This document shows, in pieces, positions 36,151 through 47,551 of a stretch of DNA of 64,000 nt. The notes below the pieces were generated by a model. It worked only from the letters and a program-made list of their open reading frames with translations, had not been told where the DNA came from and ran no database searches. The translations under genes and the position numbers were made by a program. Origin of the DNA: Austropuccinia psidii (lineage: Eukaryota; Basidiomycota; Pucciniomycetes; Pucciniales; Sphaerophragmiaceae); assembly GCA_023105745.1 (NCBI GenBank), contig JALGQZ010000009.1, forward strand, positions 39,427,359-39,491,358, given 5' to 3'. Every line of letters begins with the position of its first letter. Position 1 is the first letter of the stretch.

Positions 36151-38679
36151 AACCCCCAAATCCTCCCCAACAAGACTCTCCCTTTCCTAGTTTGCCTCGT
36201 GAGCAAACCCCGCAGCAACCCACTCCAGGCCCGAGTGGCACCCGATGGTCAGAGGAATTATTGCGCAGTAAGCAGCCAAAGTTTCATTTCATTTCCACTT
36301 TCACTTTCGAGTCAAGTTAACTGACTCTTACTCCTTTTTTAGAACCCTCCCAAACCAAAGAGCCACCTATTCTGTCACAGGGGCTCTTATGGAAGCAAGA
36401 GGGCCTGGCACTCAGGAATCAAGAACTCACTTGGAGGACTCCAAAAGATGATAAGAAATACTATGGAGTATATTTCTTAAGCAGGAATAAGAGAAAGGAC
36501 AAATATGCCAAAAATAACAAAGAATAATAAAAATGAAGCCAGAGGCCAAGAAGCCAACCAAGTGAATCCTCAATTCACTGTTTCAACCTGCCAGAAAGAA
36601 CAATGGAATTAGTAAAGGATATGACCACCAATATCCACTGACAGGCAAAGAAAGAAAGAGAAAAGGTGCTAATGACTGACTTAAGATTATCAGTATTAAC
36701 TTTAATAAGGTAAAAGAAAATAGAGACAAAAATAAATCCAATATATTAATTAACTGGGGAAAAAGTCCCCAGGTGCTGAAAGGTAGCCAGTATATGTGAA
36801 AACTGAAAGATTGATCCTGGAAGGTGGATCAATGGCTGTATTGTCCGGATCGGGAAATACAGTTCTGGCTATCTTGAAATTGAACTGTGTGATGGAATTC
36901 TCACAGTGGAATATGAAATGACCCAATTGGGCCAAGACCATACAGGTTGATTGAATGAGGCCTGTATGGATGAATTGGGTTGTCCAAAGGCGTATTGAAT
37001 ACTTGATGCCTTGACAACTGATTGAAATGCTGTAATACCTCTTGAGAATTGTCCTTGAATAATCCTGAATGAATTGTGCCAACCCAACTCCTGCAGATAC
37101 AGGTGGTTGGGATTCTTGAAGAGTCTTCTGATTGCTGCCATATCATGTCAGACTGATGAGCTGATTGATCCTCCTTCAAAATGGGCGTTGGGATTTGAGA
37201 CCTTGAGTTGGGAAGGTGGAATTGGATCCTAAAAACGTCACCATTGGATTTCTGAGCAAAAATGGTGCATAATGGTATATAATACCATATATGCACCATG
37301 CCTGCAATCTTGAGTACGGATGGTATGAAGGAAAGGAGGAAATCCCCTGGAGTTGAGGGGAAAGACAGGCTGAGCTGATCTTATGGCCTCTGATGGTTGC
37401 CAGAGGCCATGGCTGAACTATTGACCCATGGTGGTCCATGGCCAAAAATGGGTCCTACGGGATTTCTGGCCAAAACGGTGTCCATGAGGTTCTTGGTCAT
37501 TTTTGGGTCCAAGGAGGTGATGGCCAAAATTGGCTCAGGTGGGCCCAATTGTGGTTTGGGACCCACCTGGCTGGCCCCTTTTGGCCTCATTGGATTAGGC
37601 CAAAAGGGGCCTAAATGGCCTACAAACCGTGGACCCTGAATCACGGACCATGGGCCGTAGGAGCCGTAGGGGGCCTAAATGGCCCAAAAAGGCCATTTAG
37701 GCCAAAACCCCATTGATGAAAGGGGTGGACCTGAATCCCAATATGATTGCTAGGGGGCCTGGAGGCCCCCAGAAGACCAAATGACCCCCCAGGCCCAAAA
37801 TCAAAGATGAAGGCCTGGGGGTTGGTGAAGTAGGAATTGGCCAAAAGGGCCAATGACGGCAGGATATGGCCTGAGGCCATAAAATGGCCATGGGAAGGTG
37901 TTATGGCGTGGATGCCATAGAACACCCAAGGGGGCCAATTGGCCATAAAAGATATGACATGGCCAATTGGCCCCAACTTGGCTCCAGGTTGATTTACCGC
38001 AACCATCAAGGAGGAGGGTCACACTTGTGGTTGTGACATATTCCTGGCCTGAGTTCATCCTCCCAACCACCTGAGGACAATACGACTTGTGAGCCAGAAC
38101 CTGAGGTGGCTCCTACGCAATCCATGGAGGAACCTTTTGGTAAGTCCCAATTTCACTTTTTTAACTCTACTCAACTTTTCCTCACCCCTCCTTCGACCAT
38201 CTCCAGCTCGTCCCGCCACTCCCCACTCCATCATTATCATCGACGATATGCCTGTTGGATCCCCCCCTCCCCCTTATTCTTCCCCAACTCACCCACCTTC
38301 CCATTCTGTTCCCCCCCTCCACTCCAGCCCCGGTTCCCTCCCCAGAGATCCCTTCCAGTGCCCCCAAGAGCCCCAATGCCTCCTCCCCCCGGTGCAAAGC
38401 CCCTCTCATTCCCACAATGATGCTCGCCAGGAATTCACTGACTTACGACCGAGTTTGATGATTCCTCGAGCCATTGTCCACGAATCAATCAACCAAATAT
38501 TGTTGGAGCATTGCTGCTTGCTCCACATGATTCCTTTTGTGGATGAAACTCATCAAAATGAGATTCACTGGGAATTCCGGGAGGAACTAAACTCTCTCCT
38601 TGCGCAGGCACTGGAGGCTTATCCAAATGAGGACATCACCGGGATAGTCTCGAAACACTTAGAAAAATATTTTTTTTAA
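35636..38679 (+). pseudogene. Zinc-cluster / proline-rich gene, copy 2 with downstream exons
   Basis: Exon 1 (35636 on) reads MSCTLCTTRGIPCIRS..ACDAC with the full Cys pattern, then stops at TGA (about 35714) and again at TAA (about 35905). Exon 2 is about 36145-36267 (QNPPNPPQQDSP-like, Pro-rich), the intron 36268-36342 (GTAAGC..TTTTAG), exon 3 36343-36372 continuing at 38044-38139 across a solo LTR, the intron 38140-38206 (GTAAGT..CTCCAG), and exon 4 38207-38679. Exon 4 has SIIIIDDMPVGSPPPP and a folded C-terminus (AIVHESINQILLEHCCLLHM, EEELNSLLAQALEAYPNEDI-like). The layout, Zn cluster plus disordered linker plus helical end, suggests a DNA-binding regulator; this is inferred. I know the family only as a frequent rust-genome protein. 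AATAAAG at about 38728 could be its poly(A) signal. Confidence 0.7.
36373..38038. mobile_element. Solo LTR inside the zinc-cluster gene
   Basis: Runs from TGTCACAGGGG to GGTTGTGACA, with perfect TATTC repeats on both sides (36368-36372, 38039-38043). Removing it rejoins exon 3 (KEPPI-PGLSSSSQPPED). The partial LTR at 2431-2684 is the same family. The right half (37380-38000) is extremely rich in GGCC and GGCCAAAA words and holds a perfect 15-bp hairpin (37931-37945 with 37960-37974). Orientation not determined. Confidence 0.92.
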
Positions 38680-39085
38680 AAAAAATGTCATTATTTCCTC
38701 TTTTTATTATTTGTAATACTTTCTTTCAAATAAAGTATTTGTATCCAATGATTGTTATTTTCCATTTCTATTACATTCTTTGCTCACGTGAAATTATATT
38801 TTCCTCAATGGTTCAAATATCCTATTGCGTGAGAAAAATTTTTATAAGTGCCCCACCAAAAGTTTGAGTGAGTATTTGTTTGTGTGACCCACTTTTGCCA
38901 AAAATGTGCCAATAGTCGCCGTTACCATCTCCTATATTTTCTTCTTCCATGGTTTAGAGCCATATCAGTTCTTAACTGTAAAAAGGTGGGAGGTTCCCGC
39001 ATGTGAGCAATCCACTCCAGATTCGTGAGACATTGCCTTTCCTGTGGTCACACGCCAATAATCTTAGTCATGTATTGAATTGTTT
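38680..39085. other. 3' flank of the zinc-cluster gene
   Basis: A/T-rich at first, with AATAAAG near 38728, then unremarkable sequence up to the minisatellite. No gene seen. Confidence 0.4.
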
Positions 39086-39475
39086 AAATTGTTGGGAACC
39101 TTCACAAGCGTAAGGATTGGCGTGTGAGTTGTCGGGAGCCTGCACAGGCGTAAGGATTGGCGTGTGAATTGTTGGGAGCCTGCACAGGCGTAAGGAATGA
39201 CATGTGAATTGTTGGGAGCCTGCACAGGCGTAAGAAATTGTCAGCATTATGGGGAACCTTCACAAGCGTAAGGATTGGCGTGTGAATTGTCGGAAGCCTG
39301 TACAGGCGTAAGGAATTTTTAGCATTTTTGGGAGCCTTCACAAGTGTAAGGATTGGCATGTGAATTGTTGGGAGCCTGAACAGGCGTAAGGATTGGTGTG
39401 TGAATTGTCGGGAGCCTGCACAGGCATATGAAATTGTCAGCATTGTGGGGAACCTTCACAAGCGTTGTGGAACTC
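39086..39475 (+). repeat. Minisatellite 1, left part (~40-bp unit)
   Basis: About nine imperfect copies of a unit of about 40 bp with the pattern TTGTYGGGAGCCTGCACAGG followed by CGTAAGGATTGGCGTGTGAA; a shorter variant reads CATTRTGGGGAACCTTCACAAGCGTAAGG. It is interrupted by a solo LTR at 39476 and resumes at 41394. The long frames on the minus strand are created by the repeat and are not taken as genes. Confidence 0.88.
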
Positions 39476-41393
39476 CTTTTAGTGTGGGATTGGATAAGGC
39501 AGTCCTTGAGGGGGAAATCACAGGTAAACAGTTTTGAATTGCTGATATAATCCTGTAACCAAGGGTGCTAATGGTGTTTTAGATGCCCCTCTGAGTATAC
39601 TAAACAATCTCCCTACAGAGCTCACAAATCAATATTTAAGATTGTGGCTTTACAGCTAGAGAAGACTTTTCAGCAGTCTCTATCAGACCTATTCGATAAC
39701 CAGATAAGTAGCTTATAAGTTAAAACAGTATAAGATATAATTTTCAAATAATAATATAAGATAATTTTAAGGGTAAGACCTTAATAGTATAAGAGGTTGA
39801 TTTAATATAACAGTAATAATATATATTTTAAGGGGTAAGTTCAATTTGATGTTATATATATTATAATACTTAATGGTTTGAGAGGGTAACTGTTAATATG
39901 ATATAATAATAAGACCTTTAATAATTTATTGGTAAGATATTTTTCAATATAGAGTGGGTGTTTGTTAGATATCTAAATGATGTGATATACTATAAGGGTA
40001 GTTTTTTTTTATATATAATAATATATAGTTGTAAGGTTGGTTTTTTTTAATATGAAGATATAATAAGACTATTTTTCCTTTATAATGTAGAGTTTATGGG
40101 GATAAACTCAATATTATGAGTATTATTGATAGTATTATAATTATAAGACTAATAATTTAAAAATAGGGTGGATTAATAATATTAAGTAGACCTTCTGTTA
40201 ACTACTATTAATTAGAAATCACTATGAATTAAACTTATGAGTCTATAATACTTTAATAAAATAACTAGATTAACCTACTAGTAAGGGATGGATAGTTATT
40301 CTCCTTCTTGGTATATAACTAATTGGATTCATGGGGAAAAGAGGAAAAAAATGAGGGAGAGAGGACCTTTATTTATATTCTTTGGGCTCTCCATAGAGGC
40401 ACTCAAAAACAAGGGACTTAGAATTTTTCCACTTCTTTTGGCTGGGATAATTTCTTTATAGTGGTGAGATACCATTTGTTTGGTTTTTTGCACCAATTTA
40501 TGTATGGTTATGTAATCTGAGAGGTTTTTGCTGGTGAAGAGTTTTGAGATGGTGTCATTTGATCAAGATATTGCACCATATGTTTGGTTTGTTGCACCAT
40601 TTCTGGGACTTTACTTATATTTTAATTAAACTTTAAGATTATTATGCACAGCCTTGAAGGAATTTAGCTGGTGAGTAATTTTGAGATGGTGTCATTTCTT
40701 CCAGGTATTGCACCATTTGTTTGGTTTTTTGCACAATTTTTGGTAGTATGAGATGATTTTGTACAGTTATTGCACCATAGGTCTGTGCATTGTTTGAACT
40801 GTAGGTGGAGAATGCTGTTTATTGTGGGGATTCTATTTGTCCTGTGTGAGTTTCTTCTTTTCTTTATCTAACTTAATTCTGCTTTTAATTTATATTTACT
40901 GGCTTATCAGGTGGCTGTTCTTGTGTTTCCACAGATATGCTGTGTAATTTAAGGTTCTTTGATGGATTTTCCTTGCATAAATTGATTGCTTTCTCTTTCT
41001 TTCTGTCTTGTGACTGTTAATTAATACAGTTTTAATTTATTCCTTATTGAACTGTCCTCAGTTTAATAACTGCATTGCTGAGTAATCCAATGGTTGAGCA
41101 GAGCTTGGGTAACTTGAGTGTTACACTACCCCTTTCACTGGTAACTTTAACATTTCTTTGCTAACTTGTCTTTTTCTTGTCCTTATTTTATTGTTATTCT
41201 TGTAATCAAATGGACCATTCTTCCAGTATTTTCTTATGGGATTATACATATTGATGAAGTTAAATCCATTATATTGCTGAATTCCTCTATTTTAATTGAT
41301 TAATTATTGATTTTTCTTTCTTCAGTCTTCAAATTATAGTCCTATAAATGAAATTTCACTTGAAACTGGGCCATTAAGGTATGGAATACCACA
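39476..41393. mobile_element. Solo LTR inside minisatellite 1
   Basis: 1918 bp beginning TGTGGAACTCC and ending GGAATACCACA, with GCGT on both sides (39472-39475 and 41394-41397). Removing it restores the unit CACAAGCGTAAGGATTGG. No coding sequence inside. Repeated GCACCATTTGTTTGGTTTTTTGCAC-like words occur three to four times around 40470-40770. Orientation not determined; the 4-bp duplication suggests a family different from the 5-bp Gypsy copies. Confidence 0.85.
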
Positions 41394-41880
41394 GCGTAAG
41401 GATTGGCGTGTGAATCATCGGAAGCCTTTACAGGCGTAAGGAATTTTTAGAATTTTTGGGAGCCTTCACAAGCGTAAGGATTGGCGTGTTAACTGTTGGG
41501 AGCCTGCACAGGCGTAAGGATGGGCGTGTGAATTGTTGGAAGCCTGCACAGGCGTAAGAATTGGCATGTGAATTGTTGGAATCCTGCACAGGTGTAAGAA
41601 ATTTTTAGCATTGTGGGGAACCTTTACAAGGGTAAGGATTGGCATGTGAATCGTCGGAAGCCTGTACAGGCATAAGCAATTTTTAGCATTTTTGGGAACC
41701 TTCACAAGCCTAAGGATTGGCATGTGAATTTTTGGGAGCCTGCACAGGCGTAAGGATTGGCGTGTGAGCTGTCTGGAACCTGAACAGGCGTAAGGATTGG
41801 CGTGTGAAGCGTTGGCAGCCCGCATAGGCGTAAGGAACGTTTAGCATTGTCGGAACCTGCACAAGCATGAGGATTTGCGT
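41394..41880 (+). repeat. Minisatellite 1, right part
   Basis: About eleven further copies of the same ~40-bp unit as 39086-39475, in the same orientation, more variable toward the right edge (GCGTAAGGAACGTTTAGC, then GCATGAGGATTTGCGTG). Confidence 0.87.
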
Positions 41881-41923
41881 GTGAAGCCTTGGCATCCTGG
41901 ACAAGAGCAACAAACCAGGACAT

Positions 41924-41949
41924 ATGTACGATGGCATGCCACCGTACAT
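41924..41949. promoter_or_regulatory. 26-bp palindrome downstream of the TET/JBP gene
   Basis: ATGT-ACGA-TGGCATGCCA-CCGT-ACAT, symmetric except for one base pair. It lies between minisatellite 1 and the 3' end of the dioxygenase gene. Confidence 0.6.
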
Positions 41950-42073
41950 AATCCACTCCACCCATTTTTCATGTGAGCCACCCCATCTCCCGCACTCGAA
42001 ACCATCCAATCCTGGTGTATATTGTCCTCTGCCTTACCCCACCATTATTTACCCAACACACATGCAAATCTCC

Positions 42074-43376
42074 TCATTCTTTGAATTGGTATGAGATTGT
42101 ATTACCATCCATGATTTCATAGGCCACTCTCTCGCCAATCTCATAATAGCCATGGCTTTTTTGCCACATTGTTTTTGCTAACCTGCTTGAGCATTGTGCG
42201 GACATACCCACTAGTGTGGTGCTTTCGTTGTCCTGTGCTGGATCATAACAATGAATAAATGTACTACTGGCCCACACTACCTGAATGAGCCCATGACAAT
42301 TGGATAGATCAATCCAAAAATGCTCATTTGGGAAAATCAATTTTCCCCCTGTACACCGCTTTGACACATCTCTTTGAATTTGGCCGGTCCGCTTATCAGC
42401 TTGAAACCACCATCCCGAAGCACACAGTTGATGCATCCTTAGCAAGATGAGGTGAGTTTTTGAATCCATTCATGGTGAAAGTGAGTGCGGAAGCAAACTT
42501 GCCTGCACCCTGATTTGCAGGAATATTGCCTTCATAGTTTACTTGATCAAAAGACGGAACCCCCAATGAGTTGTAGAAATTTTGAATCTTCTGAAATAAA
42601 TTATCCCCAACATATCGTAAGGATTGACCTAGAATGAAACCCACTGCGCTAAGATTGGCACGTCGGTCCCGCCATTCATCTTTTGCGTTTTCAATTTTTC
42701 CAACACTTCCATACAGACCAAATTGTTCATTCTTTGTGCTGCATTTTCACCACCCAATCGCGAACATAAATCCCTCCAGTAATGCTCCATTTTTTGTAAT
42801 CGGGTCGGTGAATCTCTTTTTGCAAAATAAGAATTGTGATAATTCATCCCATTGATTGACCTTGACTTCACTCATTGTTGTGAATGGTTGGAATTTGACA
42901 AGGGCAATTAGCAATCCGGTTGAAGAGAAAATTGCCACATGGCCAAAGTGAATGCATTTGATCTGATTGACATCCACAACCCTCCAAATTTCACTTGGGG
43001 TGATATTTGCTGATACTGGCATTGATATTTGTGCTGTTGGGCGAGAGGAGGAAAATAACCTATTCATTTGGGTTGTTTTGCGCTCATTTGTCTTTTGGGA
43101 TCTCCCACTATTCCCGAGTGGTTGAGGGATCACTATGTGTTGAAGCTGACAAGATATCAGATACTGCTTCCTGTGATTTGAAGCTAAGGAGTTTGGAGTC
43201 CAGAATGGTTCCCAATGCCCAAGGAGCTTTCTTCGGCACACATCCTTTGACTTCCCTGTTGGAGCACACACGACATTGGCATAATCTGAACCGACTAAAG
43301 CCAATTTTCTTCCGTGGGGCCCAATGAGGGTGCCACATAAATGTGGAAGCATATATATATATCTATATATATACAC
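42074..43376 (-). pseudogene. TET/JBP-family 2-oxoglutarate/Fe(II) dioxygenase
   Basis: The frame is open from 43376 to 42396 except for one TGA at 42747-42749 (IGW-stop-KCSTKNEQ). After a one-base shift near 42420 it continues from about 42469 to the stop at 42074. The C-terminal half has the double-stranded beta-helix signatures of TET/JBP proteins: FTMNGFKNSPHLAKDAS (first metal ligands), GGKLIFPNEHFWIDL, GLIQVVWASSTFIH (distal His) and GMSAQCSSRL (the Arg that would hold 2-oxoglutarate). In the family the first site is HxD; here it is HLA, so one iron ligand is missing. Upstream are CRRKLLGHWEPFWTPNSLAS and IKCIHFGHVAIFS. Family members oxidise 5-methylcytosine or thymine in DNA and are known to ride on basidiomycete transposons. 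The exact start is unclear; a TA-repeat at about 43350-43374 sits at the 5' end. Confidence 0.72.
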
Positions 43377-44169
43377 TGAGATTAAGCGAGCAACTCACAC
43401 TTTCCTTCCTCAGTGCGACACTTTCTCGCGAGTTCCCTTTTACGCTCTTTTCCTTTTTTTGTGAATGGCATGCTTGCAGCAGAAAATGAAATGAAACCAA
43501 ATGATTACTGATTTATTAATATCACCTAAATTGAATTTTGGTCGATGAATCTTTTTTAATTGCGGCTAAAAAGAAAGATCACACCTGACCTTTGCAAATT
43601 CGCGATCTCAAATACCTGAACCTGAAAATTGCAGTGGATATTGCATTATTCAATTTGACATATTGATGTTCCCATGCAATCACTTTTCAATCCAGCCATT
43701 TGGAATATCGCAAGCACATGCAAATGCATTATGCATCCTGCTGTCGATCCCTAGTTATCCTAGTCCTCTTGAAAGACACAGGAACATTTGGCCTATTATG
43801 GGCTGGCGGGAAGTGATAAATGTGACCTCCCGCAATGCCCCCACGTGTGCTACTTGTGTGCACAACTGCTTGACTCAGCTTGCGTCTTGTCGGAGTATTT
43901 TCAATGATTTATGGAGGCATGCCACCGTACAATTACTATTGGTATTCAGACTGTGGCATCCGGGCAGTAGTAGGATAGGAAGTAATGATTATTAAATTCA
44001 TAAATAACTTTCCAAAATTCAATTACAATCTATCTAGTACAAAGCTAATCTAAAATGGGTCAATCCTTGTTGTGAGTTTAGCTGACCTGGTTACAGTCAA
44101 GGTGACCTCATCACTTGAACCAAGACCGCGCTTTGCCACCCAGCCATCACCAAAGTCTAATACTAAGCA
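43377..44169. promoter_or_regulatory. Region upstream of the TET/JBP gene
   Basis: Between the 3' end of gene Y and the start of the dioxygenase gene, both on the minus strand. No gene seen. At 43916-43931 it holds GGCATGCCACCGTACA, identical to the right half of the palindrome at 41924-41949; the left half is degraded. Confidence 0.45.
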
Positions 44170-45034
44170 TCATGCAAATTCAAATCTAAGAGGTAAAGTG
44201 GGGTTAAAAGACTCTGATGAGAAGAAACTTTTATTCAGTAAATTCCATATATACTTATAAGTACGTAGCCACACTGGCTCCACTAGAATTTTACCCTCTG
44301 AAAGTATTTTGGAAATGTCAATTAGTGATAAAGCCTCTTTAACTAAGCTTGTTCTCCAGTCATCTGAGCATACCATCAAACCACAAATCCCAGCCGCACA
44401 GAATGCCACTAATATACCATAGCAAATTCGATTTATTCCGAGATTCTTGTGACACGTCAAAAGATCTTTGATGGCCTCATTTTTTTTTGAATTCATGAGT
44501 TTGCCTTTGATGCCATTAACTTCGACCTTTGTATGTGCATGTACCATGTTGTACGCAATCATCAAATGGATAACTGTATCCATTAGATCCTCCAGGTTCT
44601 TGTGCGGCTTTGTGGATATCTCATTGTCAGCCCCGCCACCTTCAATGCTGAGTTGGGTTGCACGTTGCTTTGATTTACTCAAGCAGGAGGCAAGGTATTC
44701 AACTGCTCCCCATTCAAGTCCCAGAGGATCGGTCGAATTTGTTGTTGGTGCAACATATGGTTTGGGTGCAATCACATTGTATGAGACTAAACTAATGTAT
44801 TCAAACATAACATTTGCCCAAAAATGTTTAACTGGATTGGCGGGGTAAAGAAGGCTCCAAACCATTTTGAAGAAGGAGTGTTCATATTTCGGGAGATTCT
44901 CTGGAGGTTTAGCTGATTCCTTCATCAATTTGAGATTCCAAATGTTGTGATCAAAAAATGCTTCTGTTTCTGTTGGCTTAAAAAAATCTGACCCTGTAGA
45001 TTGCAATTTATATCACCAGTCAACAGCCAATAAT

Positions 45035-46957
45035 TGTGAGCCTTGAGGTATATTTTACATACCCAAATAGGCCACAATTATCTTAAAAAGAAATTTTGAA
45101 TTATGCAAAACTCATAAGTCATGCATATATCCAAAAGTCATCATTTTCAATTTCAGAAAAGATGAATAACTTTTTATTGAGTAAGTAAATCCATGGATTT
45201 AAGACCAGATTTGGATTCTATACAAAAATTCACCTAGGGTAGCTCCATAGAGTTAATAAGCTCAATTTAAGTATTTAAGGTGGTAAAATGGAAAATACTT
45301 CAATACCACATCATTAATACCACATAAAAGATCCGTGAAAATTTTTGTTTTTCTTAATTTTTAACCAAAATAATGGGAAAGTGAGAAATCCCATGTTACA
45401 TATACACTAAGAATAGTGTTATGCATGTTTTGAGCACTTAATATCATGGTATTCTTACATGGACTTTTGGTACACCCATAGTGGATATCTCACTTTAAGC
45501 TTAAATTACTATTTTGACGTAAAAAATAAGCAAGGGGGACAAAAGACATCAAAGAGAGCCAGGGTACCCAACTTCTGAGGCCTCAGAGGCGGGGATAGCT
45601 CCAGAGCATGGATCCATGGCTCATCTTGGCCCAATTGGTAAACTAAACCTCTTTGGGAACTTGGTTACCAAGTTACACCTACTGTAATCATAAGAAAAAT
45701 AGCAAATAACCTGCTATTTTGACGTGCCAAGGAGGTAATGAGCTACTTAGACTCCTGTAACCACGTCAATTCTTGATGACTTTCCATGACTAGACCCTAA
45801 AAGAGTAATTAAACCCTTTTGGGATCCATATTCATTGATTTAGCTCATAGCAACCAGCAAAATACTGCTATTTGCAATTCTATGTAGAAATGAGGTAAAA
45901 ACTTGAAAAATTCATTAAAAATACAATTCTCAATGAATCCTTCTGAAACTGTCAGGACCAATGAAGAACTGTATTATCTATGGTACAACCAAAAAGAATT
46001 ATGGTTTTACTAGTAAAATTTAAAGCTTTACTTACAGTCCATTTTTGACCATTCTACGTGAAACACTGAATCTTCAAAAATTCACAGTAATTACAACCTG
46101 TGATGAAATTGGCAATAACATTGATAACTTTGAGAAATCAATGATTATTTTAGAATAAAAGAAGATTTACAGATGTTACTCCTTTTATTCTTAACCATAT
46201 TGGGGTTGGTAGTCACGTAAAAGCATCAATTAAGTAATTATGATAATCTTACGTGACAACAGATGATGCAATCATTAATCCAAAAGGGTTTATTGTTTTC
46301 TCACTCACTGGTTTTTCAGTTTGCTCCATGGCACGCCTCTGTGAGCTGTTGTTGACTTAAAAGAAGCCTCTTCTTGCTGTTTTTTCCTAATCATCATCTT
46401 ATCAATTTATTAAATCATTATTACCAACAAGTAAGTATTAGTTAAAGCTATTCTTAAGTGTTTTAAATCTTTCAAAATCATCCAGAAAGACGTGAAATCA
46501 TAGAATCCAACTATATTTTGTTGTAATACTGTTATAAATCCTTTTGATCCCTTAAATCCACAATTCCACGTCAAATTTCTCTACTCTTACCTATCAATAA
46601 GTTCTTTGGAGTATTAGTGAGTCATTTATTCTTAATTCTTAAAGTTTTTCTCTAGTAATAGTTTTCTTCAAGAATTATCTTTATAATTATTCTTGCAAAA
46701 GATAATTATATATTAAAATAATTTTATTATTTTAATGAAGAAGTTTTTATTATTAAATTCTTCTTGTAATTGATTCTTGTAGACAATTACTTGCTCACTG
46801 TTAAAATCACTAGTAGTGTTTAACACGTGAAAGAAATAGTTTTTTTAATTATTTAATTGTGGTTATAATAATCTTTTATTATTATATTTCATAAGAACAG
46901 ACATAGTACTGTTGATTAATAGTAATATTATCACCAGTTTCATAGTCACATCTTACA
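45035..46957 (+). repeat. 5' LTR of the intact Gypsy element
   Basis: From TGTGAGCCTTGAGG to CACATCTTACA. The next bases, TTTGGGGGCCTGGCC (46958-46972), are identical in the minus-strand copy; a TGG at 46960 is where a tRNA-type primer site would start, but I cannot name the tRNA. Confidence 0.95.
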
Positions 46958-47346
46958 TTTGGGGGCCTGGCCGTGTTTTTTGAACCTTGTACCCTTAATT
47001 AATATATTTTTAAGCTCTAAAATATATTAATTGAATATTTTTTTTCTTTCATTTTAAAGTCAAAATAATTCTTATTTTTGAAATTGTTTTGGAAATCTTT
47101 TTCATTGAGGAATTTGGTTTAATTTTATACTGTTTTACACGTGGCTTTTTCACATCCAAAAACTTATAAAATTATTCTTTGAGTTACTCTGAATTAATTT
47201 TTATTCAAAATCTTAAATTTTAATTTTTTTCTTTAAAAAGAATAATTTTTTTAATATTAAAAAATAATAAAATTTATAAAAAATCTTTTAAAAATATCTT
47301 AAAACACAAAAAATAATTTCTTTTATCATATTTTTTTCTCTTTAAA

Positions 47347-47550
47347 GTGTCTTTAATCAAATACTGTGCAGCTGGTAACAGACTCAGTAAAAGATACATC
47401 AATAGTCCTGAATCTTCAGAAGCAGAATCTGAAGACAGTATTGAGGTGCAGATTGCTAAAAGAGGCACCTTATTCAACTCAGAAAAAGCTAAATTACCAC
47501 CAAAAGGTGTGTATTTTATCTTATATTTTCACCTTTTATCTTTAAATTGA
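47347..47550 (+). CDS. Small upstream frame of the Gypsy element, intact copy
   Basis: 67 residues, starting [20 protein letters not shown], acidic in the middle ([12 protein letters not shown]). It ends one base before the gag-pol Met at 47552. It differs by one residue from the frame at 14335-14538, whereas flanking bases differ more, so it looks coding. GTGTGT after KLPPK (47517) could be a splice donor linking it to a downstream frame. Confidence 0.45.
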   Translation: MSLIKYCAAGNRLSKRYINSPESSEAESEDSIEVQIAKRGTLFNSEKAKLPPKGVYFILYFHLLSLN

Positions 47551-47551
47551 C

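Noticed and set aside
39102..39443. CRISPR-like or protein-coding array in minisatellite 1
   Set aside because: Units are contiguous and variable with no unique spacers, and the genome is eukaryotic. The minus-strand frame is open only because of the repeat.
46958..46975. A named tRNA primer-binding site
   Set aside because: The bases after the LTR (TTTGGGGGCCTGGCC) begin plausibly but I could not match them to a particular tRNA 3' end; self-priming is also possible.
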